Shown piece after piece: positions 1 through 5,676 of a stretch of 7,508 nucleotides of DNA (its first letter is position 1; the number at the start of each line of letters is the position of its first letter). The stretch is taken from contig JAJZCP010000067.1 of NCBI GenBank assembly GCA_021846065.1, forward strand, positions 1 to 7,508, in the 5' to 3' direction. Below the pieces are notes generated by a model. The model was not told the origin of the DNA. It saw nothing but the letters and a program-made list of their open reading frames with translations, and did not search any database. The translations under genes were made by a program, and so were the position numbers. This DNA is from Acidobacteriota bacterium (lineage in GTDB: Bacteria; Acidobacteriota; Terriglobia; Terriglobales; Acidobacteriaceae).

Positions 1-99
1 TCCGATGCAGGAGGGCCCGATACGTTGGGTAGGCCGCAGCCTGCTGCGTGGCGTGTCTGTTCTGCCACGGTATGATGGAGGGTACTGCGCACCGCTGAA

Positions 100-135
100 G
101 GTTCGCGGCGCCATTGCGAATCCACGCCGCGAACC
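100..135 (+). promoter_or_regulatory. Strong leader hairpin just upstream of the tsaC ribosome binding site
   Basis: A perfect 11-bp inverted repeat, GGTTCGCGGCG (100-110) and CGCCGCGAACC (125-135), encloses a 14-nt loop. It ends 9 nt before the GGAGAG Shine-Dalgarno (145-150). No T-run follows, so it is not a standard intrinsic terminator. A TATGAT hexamer at 71-76 could be a -10 box, which would put the hairpin in the 5' leader, but I see no good -35. Positions 1-99 hold no gene I can support. One frame is open from position 1 to a TGA at 73-75 and could be the tail of an upstream gene. Confidence 0.55.
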
Positions 136-154
136 GGCCGCTCCGGAGAGAACT

Positions 155-796
155 TTGTCAGCCGAACTGTTGCGCGTGCATCCGGACGAGCCGGAGCCCG
201 AAAAGGTTGAATACGTGGTGCAGTGCCTGCAGCAAGGCAACGTAGTCGGCATGCCGACCGATACGTTTTACGGGCTTGCGGTCGATCCCGTAAACCTTCG
301 CGCCGTCGATCAGATCTACGTGCTGAAGTCGCGTATGCGGCACAAGCCCCTGTCGCTGCTGCTTGCGGAGGTGGCGCAAGCCTACGAGATTGCCCGGAAC
401 TTGGATGGAAAGTTCGATCGCCTGGCCGAACGCTTCTGGCCCGGTCCGCTGACGATAATTGTCCGCGCTGGCACGCGGCTGCCGCTGCGCGTTACGGCGA
501 ACACCGGAAACGTCGCGCTCCGTGTGCCGGATGCGGCGATTCCGCGTGCCGTGGTCCGCAAGCTGGGTCTGCCAGTGACGGCAACCAGCGCCAACATTAT
601 GGGCGCGCCGGAATGCACCTACGCCGTGGGCGTGCGCGATCAGCTGGGCGACCGGATTCCGCTGATCGTAGACGGTGGTCCCACCGCGCGCAGCGCGCCG
701 ACGACCATCGTGGATCTTTCGGGCGCTCCGGGAAACTGGCAGGTTCTGCGCGAAGGTGCCATCGCCACGCATGAGATCGCACTGGCGCTGCAATAG
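155..796 (+). CDS. tsaC: L-threonylcarbamoyladenylate synthase (YrdC/Sua5 domain protein)
   Basis: Cytoplasmic enzyme that forms threonylcarbamoyl-AMP from threonine, bicarbonate and ATP, the first step of the t6A37 modification of ANN-decoding tRNAs. The 213-aa product is a single YrdC domain without the extra C-terminal Sua5 domain. Visible signatures are PTDTFYGLA (res 34-42), KSR..KPLS (58-67), WPGPLT (95-100), GNVALRVPD (118-126), TATSAN (142-147), DGGPT..APTTIVDL (173-188) and LREGAI (198-203). The start is a TTG at 155, chosen because GGAGAG lies at 145-150 and family similarity begins at SAELLRVHP. The frame stays open to an ATG at 5, but the extra 50 residues look nothing like the family and cross the leader hairpin. 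A YdcF-type gene follows after 63 bp on the same strand. The family is certain. The TTG start is likely but not proven. Confidence 0.96.
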   Translation: MSAELLRVHPDEPEPEKVEYVVQCLQQGNVVGMPTDTFYGLAVDPVNLRAVDQIYVLKSRMRHKPLSLLLAEVAQAYEIARNLDGKFDRLAERFWPGPLTIIVRAGTRLPLRVTANTGNVALRVPDAAIPRAVVRKLGLPVTATSANIMGAPECTYAVGVRDQLGDRIPLIVDGGPTARSAPTTIVDLSGAPGNWQVLREGAIATHEIALALQ

Positions 797-859
797 GCAG
801 CCTCCCCTCGCATGCCATCGGGATTCGCGGGCGGTCCACGGCTGCTGGAAGGGAACGGC

Positions 860-1453
860 ATGGTTCGCTGGAAACTCGCCATCGTTCTGCTTCTGCTGAT
901 CGCCGCAGCCGCTGCGACCGTCTGGTTCTGGACGCTCTTCTGGAAGATCAATCGCGCTTCGGTTGGCCAGCCCCTGCAGCCGGCTGACGCCATCGCCGTC
1001 TTCGGCGCAGCAGAGTATCGCGGACGTCCATCCCCGGTGTTGAATGCTCGCCTGGAGCGGGCGCTCGATCTTTATCATCGCGGCTACGCTCCTATCATCA
1101 TCACGCTGGGGGGCGGAGGGGATCCGCAATACAGCGAGGGCGGCGTAGGGCGCAACTTTCTGCTGGCTCACGGCGTGCCGGACGATCGCATCATCGCTGA
1201 GACGCAGAGCAGCGACACCGAGGAGTCGATTCAGCGGCTCGCAGCCATCGCGCGCGAGAACCATCTGCAGACAATTCTCGCCGTGAGCGATGGAACCCAT
1301 CTCTTCCGGATCGCGGCCCTGGCGCGCGCCGCCGGGTTGAACGTCCGCGTAACGCCGCGCGAGACTGGCCATTCAATCCCCGGCGGCGACATTCTTCTGC
1401 GCTACGCGCACGAGATGGCGAGCTACACCCTCTGGCGCATGCATCTGCACTAG
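860..1453 (+). CDS. YdcF/SanA-ElyC family membrane protein (DUF218)
   Basis: A 197-aa inner-membrane-anchored protein. Residues 5-26 form one hydrophobic segment after a short basic start (MVRWK), and a DUF218 domain spans about 42-165. Family features are the first strand DAIAVFGAAEYRGRPS (43-58), the LNARLERALDLYHRG helix (61-75), the strand plus glycine turn IITLGGGG (80-87), the SSDTEES segment (117-123, in place of the common S.NT.EN) and VSDGTHLFR (142-150). Relatives SanA, ElyC and YdcF are linked to envelope barrier function or peptidoglycan/lipid-carrier metabolism, but the reaction is generally unproven, so I give no gene symbol. The start at 860 has GGAAGG (847-852) with a 7-nt spacer. 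An in-frame ATG at 812 would add 16 residues without a comparable site. It may be co-transcribed with tsaC. Confidence 0.92.
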   Translation: MVRWKLAIVLLLLIAAAAATVWFWTLFWKINRASVGQPLQPADAIAVFGAAEYRGRPSPVLNARLERALDLYHRGYAPIIITLGGGGDPQYSEGGVGRNFLLAHGVPDDRIIAETQSSDTEESIQRLAAIARENHLQTILAVSDGTHLFRIAALARAAGLNVRVTPRETGHSIPGGDILLRYAHEMASYTLWRMHLH

Positions 1454-1510
1454 CTCACCGGAGGCGTGCCTCTAGCATTCAAACCCTGACACCCCGTGCC
1501 GAGGCTCATG

Positions 1511-1516
1511 TATGAT
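1511..1516 (+). promoter_or_regulatory. Possible -10 hexamer (TATGAT) at the secreted-protein gene start
   Basis: TATGAT matches the sigma-70 -10 consensus at 5 of 6 positions. CTGACA at 1486-1491 matches the -35 consensus at 5 of 6, but the spacer is 19 nt, longer than ideal. If this hexamer is used, transcription would begin at about 1523-1524, exactly at the second candidate start codon, and the ATG at 1512 would not be transcribed. A similar arrangement (TATGCT, 8 nt before ATG) precedes the TPR gene at 4607. Confidence 0.3.
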
Positions 1517-2054
1517 GGCGGCCATGAAACGTCTCGCCCTATTCGCAATGCTGTTCGCCGCTCTCTTTGTCCCCTGTCTTGCTGCGCCGGCCCAGGCCGC
1601 GCCCGCCAACAGTGGAACCGCCAAGATTCTTCTGCCCGATGCCACCGCCAAACTAATGCCGCCCAGTGTCTTTTTCAGCGGCCAGGTCGCGCCGGTGCAA
1701 ATGCGCAACACCTACGGGCTGCAGTTTGGGGACAACATGGTGGTGTTGGCCGGACTGGTGGACAGCAGCGGCTACTCCAGCGGAATGCAGGTGAAGTATC
1801 AGGGCTATCTGTTGAGTGAGGTTCCGCTGACAATCGAAGGCCAGACGCTGCCCGCGGGTGCGTACGGCTTCGGCTTCGTCGCGCCGCATTCGTTTCTTGT
1901 CATGGATCTCGGTGGCCATGATGTACTGCGCGTGGATTTTCACATGGATCCGAACCTGGCTCGGCCGCGGCCGCTGATGATCGCCCCAAGCGGACAGCCG
2001 CGCAGCTATCGCCTGGTCGCCAACCGCCGTTATGTGACGATTCGGCGCAAGTAG
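1512..2054 (+). CDS. Small secreted protein of unknown function
   Basis: I do not recognise a named family. The product (180 aa from 1512) has a clear signal peptide: Met-Lys-Arg at res 5-7, hydrophobic core LALFAMLFAALFV, and probable cleavage after AQA near res 29. The mature part is beta-rich and has a TLPAGAYGFGFV segment near res 113-124. This loosely resembles the 'LPAGtY' strand of DUF2911-like acidobacterial secreted proteins, but that is weak. Two starts compete. ATG 1512 has GAGG (1501-1504) at 7 nt. ATG 1524 gives a textbook MKR n-region and lies 7 nt after a TATGAT hexamer (1511-1516), which would mean a leaderless message. The gene ends AAG-TAG inside the left copy of the 19-bp direct repeat, and its stop codon lies in one arm of a perfect palindrome. 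Confidence 0.82.
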   Translation: MMAAMKRLALFAMLFAALFVPCLAAPAQAAPANSGTAKILLPDATAKLMPPSVFFSGQVAPVQMRNTYGLQFGDNMVVLAGLVDSSGYSSGMQVKYQGYLLSEVPLTIEGQTLPAGAYGFGFVAPHSFLVMDLGGHDVLRVDFHMDPNLARPRPLMIAPSGQPRSYRLVANRRYVTIRRK

Positions 2055-2066
2055 CCGCCGCTACTT
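2049..2066. terminator. Perfect hairpin over the stop codon, possible bidirectional terminator
   Basis: AAGTAGC and GCTACTT form a 7-bp stem around a CGCC loop. The left arm contains the final Lys codon and TAG stop of the secreted-protein gene. There is no T-run on either side, so termination strength is doubtful. The right copy of this sequence (2765-2783), at the stop codon of the CRTAC1 gene, keeps only GTAGC/GCTAC as a continuous stem because its left flank differs. Confidence 0.45.
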
Positions 2067-2069
2067 CGG
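2051..2069. repeat. Left copy of a 19-bp perfect direct repeat flanking the A+T-rich island
   Basis: GTAGCCGCCGCTACTTCGG occurs here and again at 2765-2783, identical at all 19 positions and 714 bp apart. Bases outside the repeats differ on both sides. This copy carries the TAG stop of the upstream secreted-protein gene (2052-2054). I found no other copy in the window. Confidence 0.93.
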
Positions 2070-2114
2070 GCAATTACATACTTGACACAATTCTCGCGCG
2101 CTTTCGGACCTTCG

Positions 2115-2123
2115 TGGTATTAG
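2115..2123 (+). promoter_or_regulatory. Possible extended -10 promoter inside the island
   Basis: TGGTATTAG fits an extended -10 pattern (TGn plus TATTAG) 30 bp before the ATG at 2154. A perfect TTGACA lies at 2082-2087, but it is 30 bp from the hexamer, too far to pair with it in the usual way. The island could therefore bring its own promoter rather than rely on readthrough. This is a weak call. Confidence 0.25.
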
Positions 2124-2153
2124 CGTTTCACAGTATTCCACCTCGAATCAACT

Positions 2154-2750
2154 ATGGCAAAACCACGAAGTAAAAGAAAGCGGCAAACGCAACAAGGAAA
2201 ACAAAACTTCTCCCGGCCGCAGCAATCCAAAGCGCAAAATCTTGCAAATAATCCCTCCACAACTCGGAAAATGCTATGGAAAAAACTGGTTAAAGGGGCG
2301 TTGTCCCTGTTTGGACTCATCGGCGTAGCGGTGGGTTTATTGGTTCTATACCCGTGGCTTGCGATAAATGAAGACTACGCATCCGACTTCTCCAATCCAT
2401 ACAATGCGTCATTTTCCGTGACAAACGAAGGCTATGTACCACTGCTAGACCTGTCCGCAACATGCACGGCTGGATTTGAGATGCTAAACCCAGGATCGCC
2501 ACGCGGACTGCCGCTTAAGACCACCACTACGTATGAGCATTTTGCTCCACAATTAAAGTATAAGCACCGCGCATCCATTCCGTGCGACCACAATGTACTT
2601 GCGAATGGCCATCTAATTAAGCCCGGAGCGACTCTCACAATCCAAATAAGTTATCGTCTTCCAGTACTTAAAATCCGCCGCCATCAGGAGTTCCACTTCT
2701 GGACTCAATTGTGGTGGGACAACACCTATCACTGGAAATATGACAACTGA
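2154..2750 (+). CDS. Unknown single-pass membrane protein in the A+T-rich island
   Basis: I do not recognise a named family. The 198-aa product has a very basic, Gln/Asn-rich cytoplasmic N-terminus (MAKPRSKRKRQTQQGKQ, then to about res 45), one transmembrane segment (about 47-69) and an extracytoplasmic domain of about 130 residues. That domain begins NPYNASFSVTNEGYVPLLDL (81-100), which looks like a beta-sandwich strand pair. It has two cysteines (C104, C124) that could form a disulphide, and an aromatic C-terminus (FHFWTQLWWDN.YHWKYDN). No catalytic motif is visible. Base composition and codon choice (many AAA, AAT, ATA) differ from all neighbours. No clear Shine-Dalgarno precedes ATG 2154. 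It fills nearly the whole island, so it is the probable cargo. It may be an accessory envelope protein, but the function cannot be stated. Confidence 0.78.
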   Translation: MAKPRSKRKRQTQQGKQNFSRPQQSKAQNLANNPSTTRKMLWKKLVKGALSLFGLIGVAVGLLVLYPWLAINEDYASDFSNPYNASFSVTNEGYVPLLDLSATCTAGFEMLNPGSPRGLPLKTTTTYEHFAPQLKYKHRASIPCDHNVLANGHLIKPGATLTIQISYRLPVLKIRRHQEFHFWTQLWWDNTYHWKYDN

Positions 2751-2764
2751 TGTGCGTCAAATAT

Positions 2765-2783
2765 GTAGCCGCCGCTACTTCGG
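2765..2783. repeat. Right copy of the 19-bp perfect direct repeat
   Basis: Identical to 2051-2069. On the minus strand it contains the TAG stop (complement of 2775-2777) of the CRTAC1 gene, so each repeat copy supplies the stop codon of one flanking host gene. Confidence 0.93.
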
Positions 2784-4550
2784 CGCACCGGACCCCTCGA
2801 CCACGGTAAGAAAACGGTCGGCGCTGGACTGCGCCGCAGGATAGCGGAACGTCTCGCTCAATCCGCTGGGCCAGCGCACGGCGACGCTGTCAATGTGGTT
2901 GCAGTTTCCCAGCCCGAAATGCAGCCGCATGTCATTGTTCGATAGATAGCTGGAACCGCTGCGCACTTCCTGCATCCACCGCCGGCCGCAGGCAGCAACG
3001 GTGACCTGCGCGCCAATGCCATCCCGGTTGGACTTTGTACCGCGCGTGATGACGCCGAGCCAGTGATTTTTGTTCGCGGCCTGATTCACTAGCAGCATGG
3101 GGTGGCTGCTCATGTTGTTCACGACGGCGGAGACGCGCCCATCGTTCCAGAAGTCTGCAACCGCCAGCCCGCGGCTGGATGCGGGCGTGGTACAGCCGGG
3201 GCCACACTGCTTGCTGAAATCTTTGAAGGTGCCGTTGCCCGCATTCCAGTAGAACAAGCGCGGCTCTTCGTAGGTCGATCCGAGATGCGCCGTATCCACT
3301 TCCGGGTAGACGTGACCATTCACGATCAGAATGTCCGGCCGTCCGTCATTGTCAAAGTCAGCGAACATTGTGCCCCAGCCCAGATACTGCGTATTGAAGC
3401 CGAGACCTGCGGCGTCGATCGATGGCGTGAAGGTGCCATCGCCATTGTTCTTGTAAAGGGAACTCGTATCGTCGGAGAAGTTTGTCTTGAAGATGTCTTC
3501 CAGACCATCGCCGGTGTAGTCGCCAATGGTTGAGCCCATCCCTGCCTGTTCGCGGCCGTCCTCGTTGTACGCCACGCCGGCGTCTGCGGCCACATCTGTA
3601 AAGGTCCCGTCCTTGTTATTGCGATAGAGAATGCTGGGGGTGCTGTCGCACGCAATGTAGATGTCCGGCCAGCCGTCATTGTTGTAGTCCAGCGTGGATA
3701 TGCTGAAGCAATAGTGGCCATCCGTTTTGAGAATGCCGGAGCTCTGGCTCACGTCCGCAAATTTTCCATTCCCCAGGTTGTGATACAGAATGTTCGGCGA
3801 ATGCGGCAGCCCGCGTGGCCCGCACATAACCGGCGTGCCTTTCCAGATACACATCACACCCTCGCCCGGCTTCGGAATGGTGGCCAGGTCAAACTTCACA
3901 TAATTCGCAACGATCAGGTCCAGCTTGCCGTCGCGGTCATAGTCGACGAAGGCGCAGCCTGTGCCCCAATCCTTCCCATTGCCCGCCACGCCGCTTTGCT
4001 GGGAAACATCCTTAAATGTGCCGTTGCGCTCGTTGTGATACAGGCGGTTCTTGCCGTAATAGGTCACGTACAAATCGTCGTATCCATCGTTGTCGTAATC
4101 GCCTACGCACACGCCCTGGCCCCAGCCAGAGCCTGTGAGCCCCGCCTGCTTCGTCACATCGGTAAACGTGCCGTCGTGATTGTTGTGGTAGAGATGCGAC
4201 GTGGGAGCGCCCGGTGTATCGGTGTCTTCGCCCAGCTTCTGACCGTTCACGACAAAGATGTCGGGCCAGCCATCGCGATCGTAATCGAATACCGCAACCC
4301 CGCTGCCGGTCGTCTCAATAATGTATTTTTTTGAGTCGACGCCGCCGTTCACGTTCAGCATCTTCAGGCCGGCTTCTGGCGCTACATCCACAAACCATGC
4401 TGGCCCGGGATGCGCATCGTTTGGCGGATAGGGCTGACGGGTACGATGACTGGAAGGCGCAGCGGTGGCTGTACGCTGTGCGATGGCGCACGCCATGCTG
4501 CAGAAGACCAGCAGAAGCAGCGTACCGCAAAGTTTCCCGCCCTCCCGCAT
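2775..4550 (-). CDS. Exported CRTAC1 family protein (FG-GAP beta-propeller with ASPIC/UnbV domain)
   Basis: A 591-aa exported protein with signal peptide LLLLVFCSMACAIA (about res 11-24) and probable cleavage before Gln25. Seven FG-GAP-type calcium-binding loops are visible, in order: DYDRDGWPD (89-97), DYDNDGYDD (151-159), DYDRDGKLD (203-211), DYNNDGWPD (288-296), DYTGDGLED (344-352), DFDNDGRPD (398-406) and a degenerate DFWNDGRVS (466-474). Many are followed by the LYHN..GTF signature. This suggests a seven-bladed, integrin-alpha-like propeller. The C-terminus is an ASPIC/UnbV domain (about 508-565: RDGIGAQVTV, LHFGLG, VAVRWPSG). Ten cysteines after the signal peptide fit an oxidising compartment. 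Partners and substrate are unknown. The family is abundant in Acidobacteria, often near TPR proteins, and a TPR gene is divergent here. Start ATG 4550 lacks a clear Shine-Dalgarno and sits in a GCATG/CATGC dyad. The stop lies in the right 19-bp repeat. Confidence 0.95.
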   Translation of the reverse strand: MREGGKLCGTLLLLVFCSMACAIAQRTATAAPSSHRTRQPYPPNDAHPGPAWFVDVAPEAGLKMLNVNGGVDSKKYIIETTGSGVAVFDYDRDGWPDIFVVNGQKLGEDTDTPGAPTSHLYHNNHDGTFTDVTKQAGLTGSGWGQGVCVGDYDNDGYDDLYVTYYGKNRLYHNERNGTFKDVSQQSGVAGNGKDWGTGCAFVDYDRDGKLDLIVANYVKFDLATIPKPGEGVMCIWKGTPVMCGPRGLPHSPNILYHNLGNGKFADVSQSSGILKTDGHYCFSISTLDYNNDGWPDIYIACDSTPSILYRNNKDGTFTDVAADAGVAYNEDGREQAGMGSTIGDYTGDGLEDIFKTNFSDDTSSLYKNNGDGTFTPSIDAAGLGFNTQYLGWGTMFADFDNDGRPDILIVNGHVYPEVDTAHLGSTYEEPRLFYWNAGNGTFKDFSKQCGPGCTTPASSRGLAVADFWNDGRVSAVVNNMSSHPMLLVNQAANKNHWLGVITRGTKSNRDGIGAQVTVAACGRRWMQEVRSGSSYLSNNDMRLHFGLGNCNHIDSVAVRWPSGLSETFRYPAAQSSADRFLTVVEGSGAPK

Positions 4551-4581
4551 GCGGCCATGCTATCACGCAAAATTTCCCGCC
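4527..4581. repeat. Near-perfect 15-bp direct repeats 40 bp apart at the CRTAC1 / TPR divergent start region
   Basis: GCAAAGTTTCCCGCC (4527-4541) and GCAAAATTTCCCGCC (4567-4581) differ at one base and are spaced 40 bp start to start, close to four helical turns. The first lies within codons 4-8 of the CRTAC1 gene. The second lies between the two divergent starts. Between them, GCATG-CGGC-CATGC (4547-4560) is a dyad over the CRTAC1 start codon. This could be a paired operator, or a small duplication with no function. Confidence 0.4.
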
Positions 4582-4592
4582 ATGGCTCGCGG

Positions 4593-4598
4593 TATGCT
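4593..4598 (+). promoter_or_regulatory. Possible -10 hexamer (TATGCT) of the TPR gene
   Basis: TATGCT lies 8 nt before ATG 4607 and would place transcription initiation at or just before the GTG/ATG start, giving a leaderless or nearly leaderless message. No convincing -35 is seen, and no Shine-Dalgarno precedes the start, which agrees with this reading. The call is tentative. Confidence 0.25.
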
Positions 4599-4606
4599 GA
4601 GTCGTG

Positions 4607-5659
4607 ATGCGCCGTTTCTTCCTTTTCGCTTTCATTCTCTGCGGTGCTGCCGGCGGATGGGCACAGTCAAAGACACCGTCTGCGCCGCAGCCCACGGACA
4701 GCGCTGCGCAACCATCGGGAACCGTCGCCGAGGAGCAGCAGAAACTCGCTCGCGGCGATACGCAGGCGGCGATTGCCATCCTGCAGCCCTTGGCTGCGGC
4801 CAATCCTCCGGCGAAAGGCGCAGCCCGTACGCTGGGCCTTGCGTATTACCGCAGTGGCAAGCTGCTGGATGCGCTGCAGGCGTTTACCGACGCAGAGAAG
4901 CAGGATCCCAGTGACATGGAGTCTGTGCAGATGCACGGACTGACGCTGTATCGCCTGGGGCGGCCGGCGGATGCCATCCCGTATCTTGAGCGCGTGCGGC
5001 ATTGGATGCCGAATGCGGATGCGGACGCGAATCACGTTCTCGGTCTGTGCTATCTGAACGCCCGGCAGTACGACGCCGCCCGCAAAACATTTGCTCTGCA
5101 GTATGGCGTGGGCCCGGACACCGGCGCGGCCTACCTGCTGCTGGCACAGATGCTGATGCAGGCCAATCTGCCGGAACTGGCGAAACTCGATGCCCAGCAT
5201 GCGCTCACGCTGGCGCCGAATCTGCCATTGGCGAACTTCGTCATTGGAGAGGTGGACCTCTTCAAGTCCGATCCCAACGGCGCGCTGGCGGCCTTCAACG
5301 CGGAACGCATGATCAACCCCGCCTATCCGGACACTTACGATCGCCTCGGGGATGTGTATCTCCGCCTGGGGCAGTATCAGCAGGCGCAGGAATCGCTGAC
5401 TCGCGCGCTTTCTCTCACCACGGCCAGCACCGGGCCGTTCATCCTGATGGGTAAGGTGCTGCTACGGCGGAAGGACCCAAAAACGGCCGCCATGTATCTG
5501 CAGCACGCCGAGAAGATGGATCCCGGCAATTACATGACCCACACGCTGCTCAGCCAGGCCTACCGCGCCATGGGGGATACTGCTCGCGCGGATCAGGAGA
5601 TGGATGCAGCTTCAAAGATCCACGCGGCCAGCCAGTTGCAATTGCAGCCGGTACGTTAG
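4607..5659 (+). CDS. Exported tetratricopeptide repeat (TPR) protein
   Basis: A 350-aa protein with signal peptide RRFFLFAFILCGAAGGWA (cleavage near res 19/20), a Pro/Ser/Gln-rich linker to about res 40, then a solenoid of TPR helices to the C-terminus. Recognisable units include res 72-101 (LGLAYYRSGKLLDALQAF), 106-135 (GLTLYRLGRPADAIPYLE), about 142-173, about 207-240, 242-275 (DRLGDVYLRLGQYQQAQESL), 276-306 and 310-343. Such proteins are scaffolds and show no catalytic residues. Start ATG 4607 is preceded directly by an in-frame GTG (4604), and either could be used. It is divergent from the CRTAC1 gene (56 bp between start codons), suggesting shared control and perhaps a shared periplasmic complex. 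It converges on the next gene with a 17-bp gap and no obvious terminator hairpin. Confidence 0.93.
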   Translation: MRRFFLFAFILCGAAGGWAQSKTPSAPQPTDSAAQPSGTVAEEQQKLARGDTQAAIAILQPLAAANPPAKGAARTLGLAYYRSGKLLDALQAFTDAEKQDPSDMESVQMHGLTLYRLGRPADAIPYLERVRHWMPNADADANHVLGLCYLNARQYDAARKTFALQYGVGPDTGAAYLLLAQMLMQANLPELAKLDAQHALTLAPNLPLANFVIGEVDLFKSDPNGALAAFNAERMINPAYPDTYDRLGDVYLRLGQYQQAQESLTRALSLTTASTGPFILMGKVLLRRKDPKTAAMYLQHAEKMDPGNYMTHTLLSQAYRAMGDTARADQEMDAASKIHAASQLQLQPVR

Positions 5660-5676
5660 GTGGGCGCAGAGATCCC

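Larger units (their letters stand above)
2070..2764. mobile_element. Putative inserted one-gene cassette between 19-bp direct repeats
   Basis: The 695-bp segment between the repeats has about 47-48% G+C (285 of 600 bases counted over 2161-2760). Sample lines from the neighbours gave 60-68%. It carries a single gene and no recombinase or transposase. Near its ends, ATACTTGACACAATTC (2078-2093) and the complement of 2749-2764 match inverted at 12 of 16 positions. The right element abuts the right repeat directly, while the left lies 8 bp inside. Deleting 2070-2783 would leave one repeat and two intact convergent host genes with stop codons 6 bp apart. I infer insertion with duplication, or integration at an att-like site by an enzyme acting in trans. 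The class of element is unknown. Confidence 0.5.

Noticed and set aside
72..98. An 8-codon reading frame (ATG 72 to TGA 96-98) ending just before the leader hairpin, considered as an attenuator leader peptide
   Set aside because: It has no ribosome site and only one threonine codon, and it would overlap the candidate -10 box, so it would probably not be transcribed.
5..154. Extension of the YrdC protein upstream to the ATG at 5
   Set aside because: The added 50 residues do not resemble the family and cross the 11-bp inverted repeat, while a good ribosome site precedes the TTG at 155. The extension is not strictly excluded.
158..1372. A 404-codon open frame on the minus strand
   Set aside because: It lies antisense to tsaC and the YdcF-type gene, both with clear family motifs. 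Its translation is rich in Arg, Gln and His with no domain pattern, as expected of a shadow frame in G+C-rich DNA.
1461..1472. GAGGCGTGCCTC dyad after the YdcF-type gene considered as a terminator
   Set aside because: The usable stem is only about 4 bp with no T-run, too weak to call.
2082..2087. A perfect TTGACA considered as the -35 of a promoter for the island gene
   Set aside because: No acceptable -10 lies 16-19 bp downstream. The best hexamer (2118-2123) is 30 bp away. It may instead belong to the inverted terminal element.
2051..2783. Integron-cassette (attC) or CRISPR interpretation of the paired repeats
   Set aside because: There are only two copies, the repeat lacks the attC R/L box layout, there is no integron integrase, and the spacing is one gene rather than 30-40 bp spacers.
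3714..4334. A 206-codon open frame on the + strand
   Set aside because: It is antisense to the FG-GAP repeats of the CRTAC1 gene. Its valine/isoleucine-rich runs are the complement of repeated Asp/Asn/Gly codons.
4667..5200. A 177-codon minus-strand frame
   Set aside because: Antisense to the TPR gene, with no signal, domain or ribosome site that would favour it over the well-supported TPR frame.
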